A stretch of DNA of 6,233 bases from Acetobacteraceae bacterium. GTDB lineage: Bacteria > Pseudomonadota > Alphaproteobacteria > Acetobacterales > Acetobacteraceae. The translations under genes were made by a program, and so were the position numbers. Below the pieces are notes generated by a model. It saw nothing but the letters and a program-made list of their open reading frames with translations. It was not told the origin of the DNA and did no database searches. Of the stretch, positions 1 through 5,142 are shown in pieces; positions within the stretch are counted from its first letter, which is position 1, and the number at the start of each line of letters is the position of its first letter. Where the stretch lies: positions 5,439 to 11,671 of the forward strand of contig PLSZ01000642.1 of NCBI GenBank assembly GCA_003164305.1. The letters are read 5' to 3'.

Positions 1-504
1 GGTCAGGCGAATGATTTCCAGTTGGCGGATGGCACGGTTCTGCGACAACCGCTCAGCAACAGCGAAATATTGGGTGAGTTCGCGAATGCGTGGCAGGTCA
101 CGCCGGCCGCTTCACTGTTGGGCGACGTCCCGATGCAGTTCATTTATACCTCTGGACCAGGCGGTCAGACGGTGCTGCAGGCAACGGCGGCCGGACAGAT
201 CCTGAGCGCGGGAGCGGCGGATGTTTTGTCGGACGCCGATGGGCTTGGCGTGACGTTCCAGGGGTCGCTGGCGGCACTGGGGAATGAAACGATCGCGGGT
301 TTCTCGGCCAAGGACCTGATCGACGTGAGCGGGTTGAACAGCGCGAGCGCGGCGGTGGTTTTCAGCGGGTCCGCGGCCGGCGGCGTGTTGCGGGTGAGCG
401 ATGGAATCCAGAGCGGTAATATCCAATTATCGGGTCAGATCTCGGGCGGCGGGTTCCATGTGACGTCCGATGGCCATGGCGGATCGTTGATCGCGCTATC
501 CTGA
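1..504 (+). CDS. C-terminal part of a large, probably secreted beta-repeat protein (5' end off window)
   Basis: The frame is open from base 1 to the TGA at 502-504, giving 167 visible residues. A TTG at 22 could be read as a start, but the frame continues upstream with no stop and there is no ribosome binding site, so this is the tail of a longer gene. The visible part is rich in Gly, Ala, Ser, Val and Asp, with very few Lys and no Cys. The last ~80 residues follow a pattern: GNETIAGFSAKDLIDVSG (about 94-111), then alternating beta-strand stretches, then VSDG (132-135), NIQLSG (140-145) and TSDGHGGSL (155-163). From memory, this pattern of a turn, an F-x-x-x-D-x-I-D-x-S-G motif, strands and a terminal S-D-G-x-G-G closes many large alphaproteobacterial surface or type I-secreted proteins. 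No RTX nonapeptide (GGxGxDxxx) is visible here, so secretion route and function are inferred. It could also be an autotransporter-passenger-like or cell-surface adhesin fragment. Confidence 0.7.
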   Translation, partial: GQANDFQLADGTVLRQPLSNSEILGEFANAWQVTPAASLLGDVPMQFIYTSGPGGQTVLQATAAGQILSAGAADVLSDADGLGVTFQGSLAALGNETIAGFSAKDLIDVSGLNSASAAVVFSGSAAGGVLRVSDGIQSGNIQLSGQISGGGFHVTSDGHGGSLIALS

Positions 505-645
505 CGGTGTCAGACGCAGGTCGCGGATAGTCAGTTGGGCAGACCCCAGCTCTCATAATCGGAGTTGCGACCGCCGCCTTTTTCTCAAGCGGCAAACCGC
601 CCATTTCCCAACCGCCCGCCCGGGTCTATCCTCCCCCAACCCCGC

Positions 646-657
646 AGGGAGATGAGG
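646..657 (+). promoter_or_regulatory. Ribosome binding site that sets the dienelactone hydrolase start
   Basis: AGGGAGATGAGG contains two Shine-Dalgarno-like cores. GAGG (654-657) lies six bases before the ATG at 664. An in-frame ATG at 652 sits directly against AGGGAG with no spacing, so 664 is preferred. A TTG at 565 in the same frame has no such site, and its extra residues are proline- and arginine-rich with no family character. Confidence 0.7.
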
Positions 658-663
658 TCCAAA

Positions 664-1539
664 ATGAACGATATCCCCGAAGCCGCCGGTCTGCGCGACT
701 ACCCGCTCGCCCGCCGCGGCCTGATGATGACCAGCCTGATCAGTGGCTTCACCCTCGCCGTCGACCGCGTCGAGGCGCAGACCATCACCACCGACACCAA
801 CGGCCTGGACGCCGGCGACACCAAGATCCCCACCACCGACGGCGATCTGCCCGCCTACTACGCCCGCCCGGCCAAAGGCACGCACTTCCCCATCGTCATC
901 GTCAACGAAGAGATCTTCGGCGTGCACGAGCACATCAAGGACCTCTGCCGCCGCCTCGCGAAAGTCGGATACCTCGCCGTGGCGACCGAGTATTACGCGC
1001 GCATCGGCGATCTGTCGAAAATGACCGACATTCCGACGATCATCAAAGACGTCATCTCCAAAGCCCCCGATGCCCAATACCTCTCCGACGCCGACTCCAC
1101 CATCAACTGGGCCGGCAAGAACAAGGGCGACCTGCGCCACGTGGCCGTCACCGGCTTCTGCCGCGGCGGCCGCCAGACCTGGCTGATCGCGTGCGCCAAC
1201 CCGAGGGTCAAGGCGGCGGTGGCGTGGTACGGTCCGGTGGCCGGCGCGACCTCCGACATTCAGCCGAAGACCGTGCTGGACGTCGCCGACCAATTGAAGT
1301 GCCCACTTCTGGGGTTGTACGGCGGCCAGGATCAGAGCATCAAACCCGACGACGTCCACGCCGCCGAGGCAAAGGCGAAAGCCGCTCACAAGACGGTGGA
1401 GATCGTCATCTACCCGGACGCGCCGCATGGGTTCAACGCCGACTACCGCCCCAGTTACCGCAAGGACGCGGCGGAGGACGGCTGGAAGCGCATGCTCGCC
1501 TGGTTCGCCAAATACGGCGTAAAGCCCGCGAAAGTCTGA
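664..1539 (+). CDS. Dienelactone hydrolase family protein, probably Tat-exported
   Basis: A 291-residue alpha/beta hydrolase of the dienelactone hydrolase (carboxymethylenebutenolidase) family, whose members open lactone or ester bonds with a Cys-Asp-His triad. Visible motifs are the family NEEIFG stretch with Glu83, the nucleophile elbow GFCRGG with Cys166, Asp223 in YGGQDQS, and His255 in DAPHGF, so all catalytic positions are present. The N-terminus has a twin-arginine pair (LARRGLMM, Arg17-Arg18), a hydrophobic stretch (21-33) and a plausible cleavage site after VEA (residue 38). This looks like a Tat signal, though it lacks the usual Ser/Thr before RR and the Phe after it. The extra ~40 N-terminal residues account for the length beyond the ~235 residues of cytosolic enzymes. 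It resembles the YghX-like branch of the family. The true substrate is unknown; no other aromatic-degradation genes are in the window. It is followed by a dehydrogenase gene 28 bp downstream, probably in the same transcript. A CATAAT at 554-559 could be a -10 box, but I see no -35 at proper distance. Confidence 0.9.
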   Translation: MNDIPEAAGLRDYPLARRGLMMTSLISGFTLAVDRVEAQTITTDTNGLDAGDTKIPTTDGDLPAYYARPAKGTHFPIVIVNEEIFGVHEHIKDLCRRLAKVGYLAVATEYYARIGDLSKMTDIPTIIKDVISKAPDAQYLSDADSTINWAGKNKGDLRHVAVTGFCRGGRQTWLIACANPRVKAAVAWYGPVAGATSDIQPKTVLDVADQLKCPLLGLYGGQDQSIKPDDVHAAEAKAKAAHKTVEIVIYPDAPHGFNADYRPSYRKDAAEDGWKRMLAWFAKYGVKPAKV

Positions 1540-1567
1540 CGACGGGGCCTCGGACGAGGAAACGAAC

Positions 1568-2347
1568 ATGATTCTGAGCGGAAAAGTCGCGCTCGTCACC
1601 GGCGCCGCGTCCGGCATCGGCCGCGCGTGCGCTCTGGCGTTGGCCGAGGCGGGCGCCGCGGTGGTGGCCGCCGACATCAACGCGGCGGGCGCTCAGGCCA
1701 CCGCCGACGCGATCACGGGGTTCCAGCGCCGTGCGATCGCCGTGCCGGCGGATGTCGGCGATCTCGCGCAAATCGACGCCATGGTGACCCGGGCGCTCGC
1801 GGAATTCGGGAAAATCGACATCCTGGTCAACAACGCCGGCGTCACCCGCCGCGCCGACATCATGGACCTGACCGAGGCCGACTGGGACCGCATCCACCGC
1901 GTCAACGCCAAGGGCGTGTTCTTCTGCCTGCAACGCGTGGCGCGCGAGATGATCCCGAAACGTTCCGGCCGCGTCATCAACATCGCCTCGATCGCGGGAA
2001 AGGGTTACGCCGGCACATCGAACGCCGCCTATGCCGCCAGCAAGGGCGCCGTCATCAGCCTGACCCGCACCGCGTCCCAGCAACTGGCGAAATTCGACAT
2101 CAACGTGAACTCGATCTGTCCCGGCGTGACGAAGACGGCGTTGTCCGAGGCCAACCTGGAAGCGCGCGCCCGCGAACGCGGCGTCAGCGTCGAGGAAATG
2201 CAGCGCCTGCGCGCCGCCGACATTCCGTTGGGCCGCGCCAACGATCCCGAGGACATCGCCGCGATGGCGGTGTTCCTGGCGTCGCCCGGCGCGCGCAACA
2301 TCACCGGCCAGAACTACAACGTCGATGGCGGGATCATTCCGGAGTAA
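1568..2347 (+). CDS. Short-chain dehydrogenase/reductase (classical SDR, NAD-type)
   Basis: A complete 259-residue classical SDR, a cytoplasmic NAD(P)(H)-dependent oxidoreductase acting on an alcohol/ketone pair. The cofactor loop TGAASGIG is at 11-18. Asp36 ends the second beta strand (VVAADI), which in this family favours NAD(H) over NADP(H). NNAG is at 88-91. The catalytic tetrad is Asn113 (VNAKG), Ser141 (IASIAG), Tyr155 and Lys159 (YAASK). PG at 185-186 and NVDGGI near the C-terminus are also typical. Length and motif order match FabG-like and sugar- or polyol-dehydrogenase-like SDRs; the specific substrate cannot be assigned. The ATG is preceded by GAGGA (1556-1560) at seven bases. The 28-bp gap from the upstream hydrolase stop, on the same strand, suggests one operon. 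The next gene is convergent, so the unit ends here. Confidence 0.93.
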   Translation: MILSGKVALVTGAASGIGRACALALAEAGAAVVAADINAAGAQATADAITGFQRRAIAVPADVGDLAQIDAMVTRALAEFGKIDILVNNAGVTRRADIMDLTEADWDRIHRVNAKGVFFCLQRVAREMIPKRSGRVINIASIAGKGYAGTSNAAYAASKGAVISLTRTASQQLAKFDINVNSICPGVTKTALSEANLEARARERGVSVEEMQRLRAADIPLGRANDPEDIAAMAVFLASPGARNITGQNYNVDGGIIPE

Positions 2348-2434
2348 CCCTTGTTCGAATCGTCGCCGGGCCTGACCTCAAAGGTCCTGAACAGTTCCAT
2401 TCGACCAACGGAATGACGCACCGGCCCCTCATCC

Positions 2435-2457
2435 GTCATGCCAGGGCGTGACCCCAT
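2435..2457 (+). repeat. Decayed copy of the palindromic repeat
   Basis: The stretch begins with the same GTCAT as the intact copies and keeps the GGGC....GACCC core (GGGC at 2444-2447, GACCC at 2450-2454), but the outer arms no longer pair well. It fits an older copy of the same family, about 55 bases before the first intact copy. Confidence is modest because only the core and left edge match. Confidence 0.4.
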
Positions 2458-2487
2458 AGGTCGCGAAGGCGAAATTATCCTCCGAAC

Positions 2488-2514
2488 GTCATCCTCGGGC
2501 TCGACCCGAGGATC
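2488..2514 (+). repeat. Palindromic (REP-like) repeat, copy 1
   Basis: Perfect 9-bp arms ATCCTCGGG (2491-2499) and CCCGAGGAT (2505-2513) flank the five-base loop CTCGA, with GTC before the left arm. The asymmetric loop gives the element an orientation, taken here as plus. Elements of this design are scattered between genes in many Alphaproteobacteria. The location between two converging genes fits a role as transcript end or 3' stabiliser, but there is no T tract, so the terminator role is inferred. Confidence 0.85.
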
Positions 2515-2563
2515 GGCCTGCCCGCGCACCCTGCCCGACTTTTGACATCATCGCGTGTCGAGA

Positions 2564-2590
2564 GATCCTCGGGTCAAGCCCGAGGAAGAC
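2564..2590 (-). repeat. Palindromic (REP-like) repeat, copy 2, inverted
   Basis: Arms TCCTCGGG (2566-2573) and CCCGAGGA (2579-2586) pair over 8 bp around the loop TCAAG. Read on the minus strand the loop is CTTGA and the left flank is GTC, so this is the same element as copy 1 in the opposite orientation. The facing arms are about 50 bases apart. Such inverted pairs resemble the paired REP units (BIME-like) known from other bacteria. Confidence 0.82.
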
Positions 2591-2651
2591 GCGACAGGGC
2601 TTCATGACTGGTGGCCAACGTCAATGCCGGTAGCACGAGTGGCCAAATGGG

Positions 2652-2672
2652 GCCGCCGATCATTTCGGCGGC
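2652..2672 (-). terminator. GC-rich hairpin at the LprI-like stop codon, possible terminator
   Basis: GCCGCCGA (2652-2659) and TCGGCGGC (2665-2672) form a perfect 8-bp stem with a five-base loop. On the minus strand the loop is AATGA and contains the stop codon of the LprI-like gene. What follows on that strand is CCCATTTGG, not a run of T, so this is a strong stem but a poor classical intrinsic terminator. Confidence 0.4.
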
Positions 2673-3103
2673 AGCGGGCAAGCCAAATCGCCTTCCCGGC
2701 AGTCGAGGTAAGCGCGCAGGCGTTGCTCGCGCGCTTTGGTCATCGTCGTCTGGCATTCCGCCAGCACCATGGGAGCGATACTGCCGCCGCTGACCTGGTT
2801 CGTGTCGAAGGCGCATTCCGCGTCCCGAAATCGCACCCAGGCGCGTTCGGCCGCGACCAGACGATGTCCGGCGTCGTCCTGGCCGCGCAACCGTCCGGCG
2901 ACCTCATTGAAGGTCGCGTTCAGCCGGGCGTCGGCGGCCCGCGGGTCGCCGGCGGCACACGCGTTCATCGCCATTTGCGTGGCGGCATTGGCGCAATCCG
3001 CCGCGTGAGCAACCGAAGGCACCATGAGCCAGGGCGCCACGACCGCGGCGGCGAGGGCAGGGGCGCACCGCGCGACAAAAGCGAGCACTCCGCCAGCGCG
3101 CAT
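2660..3103 (-). CDS. Secreted LprI-like / DUF1311 family protein
   Basis: A 147-residue protein with an N-terminal signal peptide and one domain of the lysozyme-inhibitor LprI-like N-terminal family (DUF1311). The signal runs from Met1 through a long hydrophobic stretch (about 14-32) to a cleavage site after AHA (residue 34). The mature part starts ADC and shows the family pattern: DCANAATQMAMNAC (36-49), then RAWVRFRDAEC (87-97), GGSIAPMVLAEC (106-117) and a C-terminal CREGDLACP (135-143). Six cysteines (37, 49, 97, 117, 135, 142) suggest disulphides in the periplasm. Family members are small envelope proteins; lysozyme inhibition is shown for mycobacterial LprI only, so function here is open. 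There is no lipobox: the cysteine after cleavage is not at +1. The start at 3103 is chosen because GGAAG lies six bases upstream on the minus strand (3110-3114) and the signal begins right there; a TTG at 3166 in the same frame would add 21 residues before it. It diverges from the kinase region. Confidence 0.88.
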   Translation of the reverse strand: MRAGGVLAFVARCAPALAAAVVAPWLMVPSVAHAADCANAATQMAMNACAAGDPRAADARLNATFNEVAGRLRGQDDAGHRLVAAERAWVRFRDAECAFDTNQVSGGSIAPMVLAECQTTMTKAREQRLRAYLDCREGDLACPLPPK

Positions 3104-3137
3104 CCACGTCTTCCGTGAACCAATGTTCGATCGATGA

Positions 3138-3166
3138 GTTTTACCATGACCGACGGGCGTGGACAA
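3138..3166 (-). promoter_or_regulatory. Possible sigma-70-type promoter for the LprI-like gene
   Basis: On the minus strand, TTGTCC (3166-3161) and TAAAAC (3143-3138) are 17 bases apart, matching 4 of 6 bases of each consensus box. Transcription would begin near 3131, giving a leader of roughly 28 bases before the ATG at 3103. The spacing and place are right, but the boxes are imperfect and this is an inference. Confidence 0.33.
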
Positions 3167-3201
3167 ACGCGGTGGCGCGACGTTTCATTCAAGGGAGCGA
3201 G

Positions 3202-3339
3202 ATGCGCTCATGGCGCGCCGGAGATTGTCCCAACCGGCGGAAAACCACGGCTCCGTCCGGTGCGCTCGTAGTCCACCCGGCGGCATTGCGCCGCCTCGGC
3301 GCCCATGTAAATTCGTCACGCAACCCCGCCGATCCATGA
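3202..3339 (+). CDS. Possible 45-codon leader ORF overlapping the kinase start
   Basis: An ATG at 3202 preceded by AAGGGAG (3191-3197) opens a 45-residue frame ending in TGA at 3337-3339. That TGA overlaps the ATG at 3336 of the kinase as ATGA, an arrangement typical of translational coupling. The kinase ATG has no Shine-Dalgarno of its own, while this ORF has the best one in the area. The peptide is arginine-rich and resembles nothing I recognise, with no signal or membrane segment. It may be a real leader peptide that feeds ribosomes to the kinase, or chance; alternatively the AAGGGAG serves a longer kinase form starting at ATG 3210, though the 12-base spacing is poor for that. Confidence 0.3.
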   Translation: MRSWRAGDCPNRRKTTAPSGALVVHPAALRRLGAHVNSSRNPADP

Positions 3340-4970
3340 AAGGCACACCCGTGGCATCGCAGTCCACGCCCGACGGCGCGATGGAACGCCAGGCGTCCGG
3401 GCCGAGGCCGACAGACACCGAATACTTCACTCCCTTTCAGCGCATTCCGATCCCGGTGCATTCCATGGGACCGGACGGAATGCTGCTGGAAGTCAACGAG
3501 GCCTGGGTCGAATACACCGGCCATGCCAGATCTCAGGTGGTCGGCCGTTCGTTCGCCGCCTTCCTCGATCCCCCATCGGCGGTGCGCTATCGCCAGCAGG
3601 CGGTCCCGGAACTGATCGGCATCGTTCCAGCGCGGGAAAGCCGCTCGGTCGAATACCGGCTGATCAAGGCTTCGGGCGAGGTCGCGGACATCATGCTCAC
3701 CGCCCGGCCCGAGCGCGACCCCGCCACCGGCGGATTCCTCCACAGCCTGACCGTCATCAGCGACGTCACCGCCCGCAACCGCGCCGAGATGGCCCTCCGC
3801 CAGGCCCAGAAACTCGAAGCACTGGGCAGCCTGACCAGCGGCGTCGCGCATGACTTCAACAATCTGCTGATGATCATCCTCGGCAGCCTGCAATTGCTGG
3901 CGCGCCGGTTGCCCGAGGGAGACGCGCGCACCGCCCGCCTGGTGGACGCCGCGCTGGAGGGCGCCCGCCGCGGCGCCGCGTTGACCAGCCGCCTGCTGGC
4001 CTTCGCCCGCCAGCAGGAACTGATGCCCATGCCGATCGACCCGAGCGATCTGTTCGCCTCGGTCCGCCAGATGCTGGTGCATCTTCTCGGCCCCACGATC
4101 CAGATCGAGCAGGACGTGCCGCCGGGGACCTGGAACCTCCGCGCCGATCCCAACCAGCTTGAACTGGCCTTGCTCAATCTGGGGTCCAATGCCCGCGACG
4201 CCATGCCGGGCGGCGGCGTCCTTAGGCTGACCGCGCGCAACGCCACCGTCACGACGCCCGAGAGCGCCTTCCTCGGCACGCCGTCACGGCCCGAGGCGCC
4301 GTCTGGCGATCACGTCGTGCTCACCGTCAGCGATACCGGGATGGGCATGGACGAGGCGGCCCTGGCGCGCGCCGCCGATCCGTTCTTCACCACCAAAGGT
4401 CCCGGCAAGGGCACCGGGCTCGGCCTGTCGATGGTGCATGGCTTCGTGGTGCAATCCGGCGGCGCGCTGATCCTGTCCAGCCAACCCGGCGCCGGCACCA
4501 GCGTGGAACTATGGTTGCCGCGTACCACCGATCCCGTGCCCGATGTCGTTGCCCTCCCGGTGGTGACGCGCGCGGCGTCCCCGTCCGGCCGCGGCCCGCG
4601 CATCCTGTTGGTCGATGACGACCGGCTGGTTGTCGCCGGCACCATCGGCATGCTGGAGGAACTCGGCCACGAGTCCGTGCGCACCGCCGGGTCGGGTGAA
4701 GCGGCGCTGGCGGTGCTGCGCGAGGACGGCCCGTTCGACCTGCTGCTGACCGATCATGTCATGCCCGGAATGTCCGGCGCCGCCCTGGCCTCCCGGGCGC
4801 GGGAGCTGTATCCGGACCTGTCCATCGTGATCGCCAGCGGTTTCGCCGAGTTGGACGCATTGGCTGGTGTCCCGTGGCCCCGATTGCGCAAGCCCTACAG
4901 CCTGAACGACCTGGCCGCGGTGCTGGCCGCGTTCGAGCCGGCGGGTTCGGGCGAGCAGACGGACGGGTAA
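3336..4970 (+). CDS. Soluble PAS-domain hybrid histidine kinase with C-terminal receiver
   Basis: A 544-residue cytoplasmic sensor kinase that autophosphorylates a His and passes phosphate to its own receiver. Domains in order: PAS (about 32-146), HisKA with GVAHDFNNLL and phospho-acceptor His172, HATPase with the N-box NARDAM (Asn285), SDTGMGM (332-338), the F-box PFFTTK (349-354) and GKGTGLGLSMVHG (357-369), then a receiver (about 422-531) with acidic cluster VDDD (426-429), phospho-acceptor Asp473 in TDHVMPGMSG, Ser501 and Lys519 (RKPY). All catalytic residues are present. There is no signal peptide, membrane segment or DNA-binding domain, and no cysteine, haem-type or flavin-type signature I can assign in the PAS domain, so the signal is unknown. 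Start choice is uncertain: ATG 3336 overlaps the stop of a small leader frame. GTG 3351 has GAAAGG seven bases before it and would remove five residues. ATG 3210 would add 42 arginine- and proline-rich residues of no domain character. No cognate regulator or phosphotransferase lies beside it. Confidence 0.92.
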   Translation: MKGTPVASQSTPDGAMERQASGPRPTDTEYFTPFQRIPIPVHSMGPDGMLLEVNEAWVEYTGHARSQVVGRSFAAFLDPPSAVRYRQQAVPELIGIVPARESRSVEYRLIKASGEVADIMLTARPERDPATGGFLHSLTVISDVTARNRAEMALRQAQKLEALGSLTSGVAHDFNNLLMIILGSLQLLARRLPEGDARTARLVDAALEGARRGAALTSRLLAFARQQELMPMPIDPSDLFASVRQMLVHLLGPTIQIEQDVPPGTWNLRADPNQLELALLNLGSNARDAMPGGGVLRLTARNATVTTPESAFLGTPSRPEAPSGDHVVLTVSDTGMGMDEAALARAADPFFTTKGPGKGTGLGLSMVHGFVVQSGGALILSSQPGAGTSVELWLPRTTDPVPDVVALPVVTRAASPSGRGPRILLVDDDRLVVAGTIGMLEELGHESVRTAGSGEAALAVLREDGPFDLLLTDHVMPGMSGAALASRARELYPDLSIVIASGFAELDALAGVPWPRLRKPYSLNDLAAVLAAFEPAGSGEQTDG

Positions 4971-5078
4971 AGTCCCGCCATCGCGGAAAGGTGGTGTCAT
5001 AACGGTAAGGTGGTGTCATCACGTAAAGGTGGCGTCATCACGGTAAGGTACCGTAATTACGGTAAGACAGCGTCATCA
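4965..5078 (+). repeat. 19-bp tandem repeat, five units plus a decayed sixth over the kinase stop
   Basis: Five head-to-tail units without spacers start at 4984, 5003, 5022, 5041 and 5060. The best unit (5003-5021) is CGGTAAGGTGGTGTCATCA. Against it the others match at 17, 16, 14 and 15 of 19 positions (units 1, 3, 4 and 5). The preceding 19 bases in the same phase (4965-4983) match at about 13 of 19 and include the TAA stop of the kinase, so the array probably reaches into the gene end. A 19-bp period is not a multiple of three and the stretch is not coding. The end of unit 5, GTCATCA, is also the left edge of the adjoining palindromic repeat. Confidence 0.88.
5049..5064. repeat. 16-bp perfect palindrome inside the tandem array
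   Basis: TACCGTAATTACGGTA equals its own reverse complement over all 16 bases. It spans the end of unit 4 and the start of unit 5 of the 19-bp array and arises because unit 4 carries ACC and AATT changes that mirror the CGGTAA of the next unit. It could be a dimeric-protein site or simply a by-product of repeat divergence. Confidence 0.6.
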
Positions 5079-5098
5079 CCGGGCTCGACCCGGTGATC
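5072..5098 (+). repeat. Palindromic (REP-like) repeat, copy 3, possible bidirectional terminator
   Basis: Arms ATCACCGGG (5075-5083) and CCCGGTGAT (5089-5097) pair perfectly over 9 bp around the loop CTCGA, with GTC before and C after as in copy 1. Two positions in the left arm differ from copy 1, and the right arm carries the matching changes, so the stem is kept. It lies between the converging kinase and oxidoreductase genes, 45 bases past the latter's stop, so it could end transcription from either side; no T tract is present. Confidence 0.83.
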
Positions 5099-5142
5099 TA
5101 TCGCCGCACCCCCGTTCGACGGCCCGTACCCCCGCCGTTGCC

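Larger units (their letters stand above)
2348..2659. other. Convergent intergenic region with palindromic repeats, no gene
   Basis: This 312-bp gap lies between the dehydrogenase stop and the stop of the opposite-strand LprI-like gene. Short open frames here translate to D-P-R-V-x-P-E-(D/E)-D-like peptides, the known artefact of reading this class of alphaproteobacterial palindromic repeat. I see no ribosome binding site or conserved protein. Besides the repeats listed separately, it contains a small hairpin GACCT-CAA-AGGTC at 2374-2386, 27 bases after the dehydrogenase stop, with no T tract. Confidence 0.7.

Noticed and set aside
501..513. Small hairpin CTGAC-GGT-GTCAG at the end of the first gene
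   Set aside because: Only a 5-bp stem overlapping the stop codon with no T tract; likely chance.
554..559. CATAAT as -10 box for the hydrolase operon
   Set aside because: Five of six bases match, but the only -35-like TTG (535-540) leaves a 13-base spacer, which is too short; not strong enough to list.
565..663. TTG start extending the hydrolase by 33 residues
   Set aside because: No ribosome binding site at the TTG, whereas ATG 664 has one at correct spacing and starts just ahead of the twin-arginine signal.
553..1680. Long minus-strand open frame (375 codons) across the hydrolase gene
   Set aside because: It is antisense to a gene with full catalytic motifs, its translation is Gly/Val/Arg/Asp-rich without any domain, and long antisense frames are expected at this GC content.
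1627..2451. Plus-strand 274-codon frame overlapping the dehydrogenase
   Set aside because: It is an out-of-frame reading of the SDR gene, extremely Arg/His/Gly-rich and without motifs.
2314..2529. Minus-strand frame of 71 codons after the dehydrogenase
   Set aside because: Its start region overlaps palindromic copy 1 and the decayed copy and gives the well-known spurious repeat-derived peptide; it also overlaps the 3' end of the dehydrogenase.
2555..3118. Plus-strand frame of 187 codons over the LprI-like gene
   Set aside because: It begins with a D-P-R-V-K-P-E-type peptide that is the translation of a palindromic repeat, then runs antisense to the LprI-like gene, which has a signal peptide and family motifs.
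3189..4082. Minus-strand 297-codon frame across the kinase
   Set aside because: Antisense shadow of the PAS and HisKA region; no recognisable domain.
4984..5078. CRISPR array
   Set aside because: Units are 19 bp, directly adjacent without spacers, diverged from one another, and there are no cas genes.
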